DNA from: Bryobacteraceae bacterium
GTDB lineage: Bacteria > Acidobacteriota > Terriglobia > Bryobacterales > Bryobacteraceae
Assembly: GCA_025927575.1 (NCBI GenBank)
Contig: JAICLJ010000020.1
Coordinates: 1-42,264 of the forward strand
Direction: 5' to 3'
Length of the DNA stretch: 42,264 nucleotides
Shown piece after piece: positions 41,451 through 42,264 of the stretch. Made by a program: the position numbers and the translations under genes. The notes below the pieces were generated by a model, which saw only the letters and a list, made by a program, of their open reading frames with translations, was not told the DNA's origin and did not search any database. Positions within the stretch are counted from its first letter, which is position 1, and each line of letters opens with the position of its first letter.

Positions 41451-42245
41451 TTAGAGGATCGATCGCACCACTCCGCCATCGACGCGCAGCGCGGCACCGG
41501 TGGTTGCCGATGCCAGCGGACTGCACACATAAGCGACTAGCGAGGCGGCCTCTTCCGGCGAAGCGAGCCGCCGGATGACGGAACTCGGCCGCATCGTCTC
41601 GATAAACTGCTTTTCGAATTCCTGAAGGCTGACGCCCTGTTGCTTTGCGAGACTTCCGAGGAACGTGCCGACGCCCTCCGACAGAGTCGGCCCGGGCAGT
41701 ACTGAATTCACGGTGACCCCCGTGCCCGCGGCAGTTTCTGCCAGCCCTCGCGCGAGGGCGATCTGCGCCGTCTTGGTGAGTCCGTAGTGAATCATTTCAG
41801 CTGGAATATTCACGGCCGATTCGCTCGAGATGAAAACGATGCGTCCCCAATTTTTCTTCAGCATGACCGGCAGATATTGGCGGCTCAGCCGGACGCCGCT
41901 CAGGACGTTGACCTCGAAGATATGCTGCCAGTCCTCGTCGGTAATGTCCACGAACGCTTTCGGTTCGAAAATGCCCAGATTATTGATGAGGATATCGACC
42001 TCCGGGAGCGCGCGGACAACAGCGGCAGCGCCTTCGCGAGTTCCCAGATCGGCGGCGATTCCGCTGACTTTCGCATGCTTGTATTTCGTCTGAATGCGTT
42101 TGAGGGCCGCATCGACCCGGGCCTGGGTGCGGCCATTCACGATGACCGTCGCATCTTCGCCCGCAAGCGCGGTTGCAATCGCGTGTCCGATGCCCGCCGT
42201 AGAACCGGTGACAAGGGCCGTCTTTCCGTTCAACTGGAGATCCAT
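41451..42245 (-). CDS. Short-chain dehydrogenase/reductase
   Basis: The 264-residue classical SDR has the cofactor motif TGSTAGIG at residues 13-20, NNLG at 88-91, catalytic Ser in ISSES (140-141), and Tyr154/Lys158 (YGLTK). The C-terminal region ends ALRVDGGVVRSIL. An Arg in NGRT at the end of beta-2 favours NADP(H). Substrate unknown; relatives act on 3-oxoacyl, sugar or steroid carbonyls. The start is 19 bases from the right edge, so upstream signals are not visible. Confidence 0.92.
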   Translation of the reverse strand: MDLQLNGKTALVTGSTAGIGHAIATALAGEDATVIVNGRTQARVDAALKRIQTKYKHAKVSGIAADLGTREGAAAVVRALPEVDILINNLGIFEPKAFVDITDEDWQHIFEVNVLSGVRLSRQYLPVMLKKNWGRIVFISSESAVNIPAEMIHYGLTKTAQIALARGLAETAAGTGVTVNSVLPGPTLSEGVGTFLGSLAKQQGVSLQEFEKQFIETMRPSSVIRRLASPEEAASLVAYVCSPLASATTGAALRVDGGVVRSIL

Positions 42246-42264
42246 ATGCGAATTAGATGCAACG

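Overview
The window looks like a piece of a soil Acidobacteriota chromosome, probably from the Solibacter/Bryobacter side. This is inferred from moderately GC-rich DNA, two large TonB-dependent receptors (one an Oar-like protein with a carboxypeptidase-type N-terminal domain and an LPLNGRN plug motif), a c-heme/copper-monooxygenase fusion, and hairpin-rich dispersed repeats between genes. No rRNA, tRNA, CRISPR array, prophage or complete insertion sequence was seen. Most of the window is ordinary chromosomal coding DNA on both strands.

Left part (1-9.3 kb): a cut-off gene at the edge, a small membrane protein, a secreted protein with two retropepsin-like DTG sites, a methyltransferase, a small secreted protein, an orphan PhoU-like protein, a ThDP enzyme facing an MFS transporter tail to tail, and a 55-residue ORF overlapping the transporter start. 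Two copies of a short inverted-repeat element (MITE-like) lie here at 3.2 and 9.0 kb; a decayed third copy is at 41.3 kb.

Centre-left (9.3-20.8 kb): an ALDH7/antiquitin-type aldehyde dehydrogenase, a uppP-ftsK pair (envelope and chromosome segregation) divergent from pyruvate kinase, an aldo/keto reductase, a TonB receptor, and a methyltransferase plus FAD-oxidoreductase pair of the kind often seen beside type III polyketide synthases, although no such synthase is in the window.

Centre (20.8-31.2 kb): a 1179-residue Oar-like receptor, an AI-2E-family permease, then a tightly overlapped four-gene unit resembling the Atu (acyclic terpene utilisation) or leucine/isovalerate acyl-CoA carboxylation route: carboxyltransferase, AtuA domain, separate AtuA C-terminal domain and crotonase. 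A secreted c-heme/PHM-like copper protein overlaps the end of this unit.

Right part (31.1-39.2 kb): the most coherent accessory system. A GntR/UTRA regulator, secreted GH42 glycosidase, atypical ROK kinase, SIS-domain protein, sugar-type MFS transporter and secreted PIG-L/LmbE-type deacetylase run on the minus strand with overlaps or short gaps. A GlmS-like/NagB-II-like SIS enzyme diverges from the regulator. Together they suggest capture of an amino-sugar galactoside: hydrolysis and possible deacetylation outside the cytoplasm, import, phosphorylation, and isomerisation/deamination to fructose-6-phosphate. The proposed deacetylase and kinase both lack hallmark residues of their families, so the chemistry may differ.

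Far right (39.2-42.3 kb): a HIT hydrolase, a 50-residue Lys/Pro-rich protein, a Yip1-family membrane protein, a CusF-like copper lipoprotein and an SDR oxidoreductase.
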